A DNA stretch of 49,486 nucleotides. Source: an uncultured Slackia sp. (GTDB lineage: Bacteria > Actinomycetota > Coriobacteriia > Coriobacteriales > Eggerthellaceae). The stretch is from NCBI RefSeq assembly GCF_959608125.1, contig NZ_CAUHPG010000016.1:1-49486 (forward strand). The letters are read 5' to 3'. Position numbers and translations under genes: made by a program. The notes beneath the pieces are model-generated. The model was given only the letters and a program-made list of their open reading frames with translations. It ran no database searches and had not been told where the DNA came from. Shown in pieces: positions 47,056 to 49,486 of this stretch (positions within the stretch are counted from its first letter, which is position 1; every line of letters begins with the position of its first letter).

Positions 47056-47477
47056 TATTCAGCCACCTCCGTTTCCTTGGAAACGATCTTGCACTTGATG
47101 GGCAGCTTGTTGATGGCGAGACGGAGAGCCTCTTTAGCGGTGGCCTCGTCGACGCCGTCGATCTCGAACATAATGCGGCCCGGCTTAACGACGGCCACCC
47201 AAGCCTCGGGGTTACCCTTACCGGAACCCATTCGGGTCTCAGCGGGCTTCTCGGTGATGGGCTTGTCGGGGAAGATCGTGATCCAAACCTTACCGCCACG
47301 CTTCATGTAACGAGTCATAGCGATACGGGCGGCCTCGATCTGACGGTTGGTGATCCAATGGGCCTCGAGAGCCTGGATGCCATAGCTGCCGTGGTTGAGG
47401 GTGGTATGGCCCTTGGCCTTGCCCTTCATGGAACCACGCTGCACCTTGCGGTGACGGATGCGCTTAGGAGCGAGCAT
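47055..47477 (-). CDS. rplP: Ribosomal protein L16
   Basis: L16, 140 residues, contacts the A-site tRNA. It has MLAPKRIRHRKVQRGSMKGK, KGHTTLNHGSYGIQALEAHW, IEAARIAMTRYMKRGGKVWI and RMGSGKGNPEAWVAVVKPGR, all standard. Its ATG shares a base with the rpsC stop (TAATG), and its own stop overlaps the rpmC start in the same way. Confidence 0.98.
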   Translation of the reverse strand: MLAPKRIRHRKVQRGSMKGKAKGHTTLNHGSYGIQALEAHWITNRQIEAARIAMTRYMKRGGKVWITIFPDKPITEKPAETRMGSGKGNPEAWVAVVKPGRIMFEIDGVDEATAKEALRLAINKLPIKCKIVSKETEVAE

Positions 47478-48199
47478 TATTTAGCACCCCTTTCGTTGCG
47501 ATCGTTGCGGTCGTTGCGACGGCCGCGAGACGGACGAGAGTTGCCCTCGAGAGCGGGCTGGGGAACCTTACCGCCGGGGAGCTTTTCACCGTGGTAGACC
47601 CAAACCTTGATACCGATGGAACCCATGGTGGTGGCAGCGGTGGCGAAGCCGTAGTCGATCTTCGCACGCAGGGTGTGCAGAGGCACGCGACCCTCGCGGT
47701 ACCACTCGCGGCGGCTCATCTCGGCACCGCCGAGACGACCAGAGCACTGGATACGGATGCCCAGGGCGCCGGACTTGCGGGCGGACTGAACGGCCTTGCG
47801 CATGGCGCGACGGAATGCGACGCGACCCTCGAGCTGCTCGGCCACGGACTGAGCGATCAGGTTGGCATCGAGCTCGGGGCGCTTGACCTCGACGACCTCG
47901 ATGTTGACCGGAGCACCGACGATCTTGGCGAGCTGCTTGCGCAGGCTCTCGATCTCAGCGCCCTTCTTGCCGATGACGACGCCCGGACGAGCGGTGGTGA
48001 TGATGATCTTCACCTTGTCGCCGGCACGCTCGATCTCGATCTTGGAGACAGCGGCCTTGGCCAGGTACTTGTCCAGGAAACGACGGATAGCGAGGTCGTT
48101 TTCCAGGTTCTTGGCGTAATCCTTGTCGGAATACCAGCGGCTACGCCAGTCTTCGGTGATGCCGAGACGGAAGCCGGTGGGCATGATTTTCTGACCCAT
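47477..48199 (-). CDS. rpsC: Ribosomal protein S3
   Basis: S3 lines the mRNA entry channel. The 240-residue protein has MGQKIMPTGFRLGITEDWRS, the KH domain loop ARPGVVIGKKGAEIESLRKQ and the C-terminal RIQCSGRLGGAEMSRREWYR with GRVPLHTLRAKIDYGFATA. It ends with an Arg/Asn/Asp-rich tail (RPSRGRRNDRNDRNERGAK) encoded by near-repeats of CGCAACGAT. The ATG at 48199 follows GAGGAGG, which lies in the end of rplV. Confidence 0.98.
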   Translation of the reverse strand: MGQKIMPTGFRLGITEDWRSRWYSDKDYAKNLENDLAIRRFLDKYLAKAAVSKIEIERAGDKVKIIITTARPGVVIGKKGAEIESLRKQLAKIVGAPVNIEVVEVKRPELDANLIAQSVAEQLEGRVAFRRAMRKAVQSARKSGALGIRIQCSGRLGGAEMSRREWYREGRVPLHTLRAKIDYGFATAATTMGSIGIKVWVYHGEKLPGGKVPQPALEGNSRPSRGRRNDRNDRNERGAK

Positions 48200-48201
48200 G
48201 C

Positions 48202-48543
48202 TTATGCCTCCTCTCGCGGCGCAACGATGACGGTGATGTGGCTGGTGCGCTTGCGGATGCGCGAAGCGGAGCCCTTAGCACGCGGACGAATGCGCTTGAG
48301 AGTGGGACCCTCGTCGACATAGGCGGCCTTGACGACGAGATTGGCGGAACGCATGTGGTGGTTGTTCTCCGCGTTCGCGACGGCGGAGTTCAGGACCTTC
48401 TCCACGACCTCGGCGATAGCGCGCTCGGAGAAGCGGAGGATTTCGCGGGCGGCGACGACGTCTTTGCCGCGAACCTGGTCGATGACGAGACGTGCTTTGC
48501 GGGGGGTCACACGCACGTACTTAGCGGTTGCTTTTGCTTCCAT
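48202..48543 (-). CDS. rplV: Ribosomal protein L22
   Basis: L22, 113 residues, has an extended loop in the exit tunnel. ATAKYVRVTPRKARLVIDQV, ILRFSERAIAEVVEKVLNSA and the loop VDEGPTLKRIRPRAKGSASR followed by IRKRTSHITVIV match the family. The ATG at 48543 follows AAGGAGGT. The gap to rpsC is two bases. Confidence 0.98.
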   Translation of the reverse strand: MEAKATAKYVRVTPRKARLVIDQVRGKDVVAAREILRFSERAIAEVVEKVLNSAVANAENNHHMRSANLVVKAAYVDEGPTLKRIRPRAKGSASRIRKRTSHITVIVAPREEA

Positions 48544-48557
48544 GTGTGTTTACCTCC

Positions 48558-48827
48558 TTACTTCTTGCCCTTGTTGGCATGGCCCTTGAACGTACGGGTG
48601 GGAGCGAACTCACCCAGTTTGTGGCCGACCATGGACTCGGTGACATAAACGGGCACGTGCTTGCGGCCATCATGGACGGCGATGGTGTGACCCACCATTT
48701 CCGGGAAGATGGTCGAAGAGCGAGACCACGTCTTGATGACGTTCTTTTCGCCGGCAGCGTTCATCGCATTGATGCGACCGAGAAGACGCGGCTCAACGAA
48801 AGGACCTTTCTTCAAACTTCTGCTCAC
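48558..48827 (-). CDS. rpsS: Ribosomal protein S19
   Basis: S19, 89 residues, in the head of the small subunit. MSRSLKKGPFVEPRLLGRIN, IKTWSRSSTIFPEMVGHTIA, VHDGRKHVPVYVTESMVGHK and LGEFAPTRTFKGH are conserved. The start codon is GTG at 48827 with AAGGAG six bases upstream; the conserved MSRSLKKG opening fixes this start. Confidence 0.98.
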   Translation of the reverse strand: MSRSLKKGPFVEPRLLGRINAMNAAGEKNVIKTWSRSSTIFPEMVGHTIAVHDGRKHVPVYVTESMVGHKLGEFAPTRTFKGHANKGKK

Positions 48828-48851
48828 AGTTTCTCCTTAACGTTTAGTCGC

Positions 48852-49486
48852 TTACTTCTTGCGGCGACGAATGATCAGGCGGCTCGAAGCCTTCTTCGGG
48901 TTGCGGGTGCGATGGCCCTTGGTGGGAACGCCCCACGGGCTGACGGGATGACGGCCCGAAGACTTGTTCTTGCCCTCGCCACCACCGTGCGGGTGGTCGA
49001 CAGGGTTCATGACGGTACCGCGGACGGTAGGACGAATGCCCTTCCAGCGGTTACGGCCGGCCTTACCGATCTTGATGTTGGCATGCTCGGCATTGCCCAC
49101 CTCGCCGATGGTGGCACGGCAGGTCAGGAGCACGCGGCGCATCTCGGAGGAGGGCATACGCAGGATGGCGTACTTGCCCTCTTTACCCATGAGCTGGATA
49201 GAGGTGCCGGCGGAACGGGCGATTGCAGCGCCCTTGCCGGGCTGAAGCTCGACGGCATGAATCAGCGTACCGACGGGAATCTCGGACAGCGGCATGGCGT
49301 TGCCGGGCTTGATGTCGGCGCCGACGCCGGAGAGGATCGTATCGCCGACCTGCAGGCCCTTGGGATGCAGGATGTAGCGCTTCTCGCCGTCTGCGTAGTG
49401 CAGAAGGGCGATGCGGGCGGAACGATTGGGGTCGTACTCGATCGTGGCAACCTTGGCGGGCACGCCGTCCTTGTTGCGCTTGAAGT
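48852..49486 (-). CDS. rplB: Ribosomal protein L2, C-terminal part, cut by window edge
   Basis: L2 is needed for subunit joining and peptidyl transfer. The frame runs to the right edge, where it reads FKRNKDG just before VPAKVATIEYDPNRSARIAL, so about 211 residues of the usual 275 or so are present. Conserved blocks include LLHYADGEKRYILHPKGLQV, GRNRWKGIRPTVRGTVMNPV and DHPHGGGEGKNKSSGRHPVS with the functional His, followed by PWGVPTKGHRTRNPKK. The rest of the protein and the start of the S10 operon (rplW, rplD, rplC, rpsJ) should lie beyond the window. Confidence 0.97.
   Translation of the reverse strand, partial: FKRNKDGVPAKVATIEYDPNRSARIALLHYADGEKRYILHPKGLQVGDTILSGVGADIKPGNAMPLSEIPVGTLIHAVELQPGKGAAIARSAGTSIQLMGKEGKYAILRMPSSEMRRVLLTCRATIGEVGNAEHANIKIGKAGRNRWKGIRPTVRGTVMNPVDHPHGGGEGKNKSSGRHPVSPWGVPTKGHRTRNPKKASSRLIIRRRKK

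Overview
This is a GC-rich bacterial chromosome segment with no rRNA, tRNA, CRISPR array, prophage or insertion sequence that I can see. The gene set points to a strict or near-strict anaerobe: class III ribonucleotide reductase (nrdD/nrdG), formate channel and FdhD, a selenocysteine-containing SelD, and an acyl-CoA dehydrogenase/Etf/membrane Fe-S oxidoreductase module. Together with the codon bias and a Gram-positive style ribosomal and lipid gene set, I infer an anaerobic actinomycete of the Coriobacteriia (Eggerthellaceae-like). That placement is an inference, not something the sequence proves.

Layout. 1-5.7 kb: two paralogous alanine/glycine:cation symporters flank nrdG-nrdD, and nrdD has a NrdR-like box at its promoter. 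6.0-9.7 kb: an FMN riboswitch with an intrinsic terminator precedes a complete ECF riboflavin transporter (RibU-like S subunit, fused double ATPase, EcfT). 9.8-14 kb: a small flavin-type oxidase-fold protein, then a formate/selenium cluster (fdhD and focA on minus, selD on plus with an in-frame UGA at codon 18) and an acetyltransferase. 14-19.3 kb: an unusual M50 site-2 protease, a divergent methionyl-tRNA synthetase translationally coupled to an SppA protease, and a VanZ-like protein. 19.5-25.3 kb: a YhcH/YiaL-family protein, a phosphohexomutase, an unrecognised 68-residue protein with its own control signals, and a GtrA/large polytopic membrane protein pair. 25.4-27.6 kb: adk and coaX-coaB.

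27.8-32.9 kb: an operon for acyl-CoA oxidation, acyl-CoA dehydrogenase -> EtfB -> EtfA -> a membrane Etf:quinone-oxidoreductase-like Fe-S protein, behind an AT-rich promoter with a perfect 10-bp inverted repeat. 33.1-36.6 kb: pyrH-frr-uppS-cdsA, with a structured 396-nt spacer between frr and uppS. 36.7-40.6 kb: an HtrA-like serine protease with a Gly/Tyr/Asn tail, a GNAT-like protein and dxr. 40.7 kb to the end: the S10/spc ribosomal cluster on the minus strand, from rplB (cut by the window edge) to rpmD, a terminator, then rplO-secY.

Functionally, the window joins housekeeping (ribosome, Sec translocon, nucleotide, CoA, isoprenoid and phospholipid synthesis) with anaerobic redox metabolism. 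Several -10 elements follow the pattern TGN-TACAAT, and two genes look leaderless. The parts most worth a second look are the M50 protease with a winged-helix-like insertion and no PDZ domain, the MetRS with a degraded KMSKS loop, the NrdD-redoxin fusion, the selenoprotein SelD (easily mis-annotated as truncated), the acyl-CoA oxidation operon and its operator, the 68-residue orphan, and the frr-uppS spacer.
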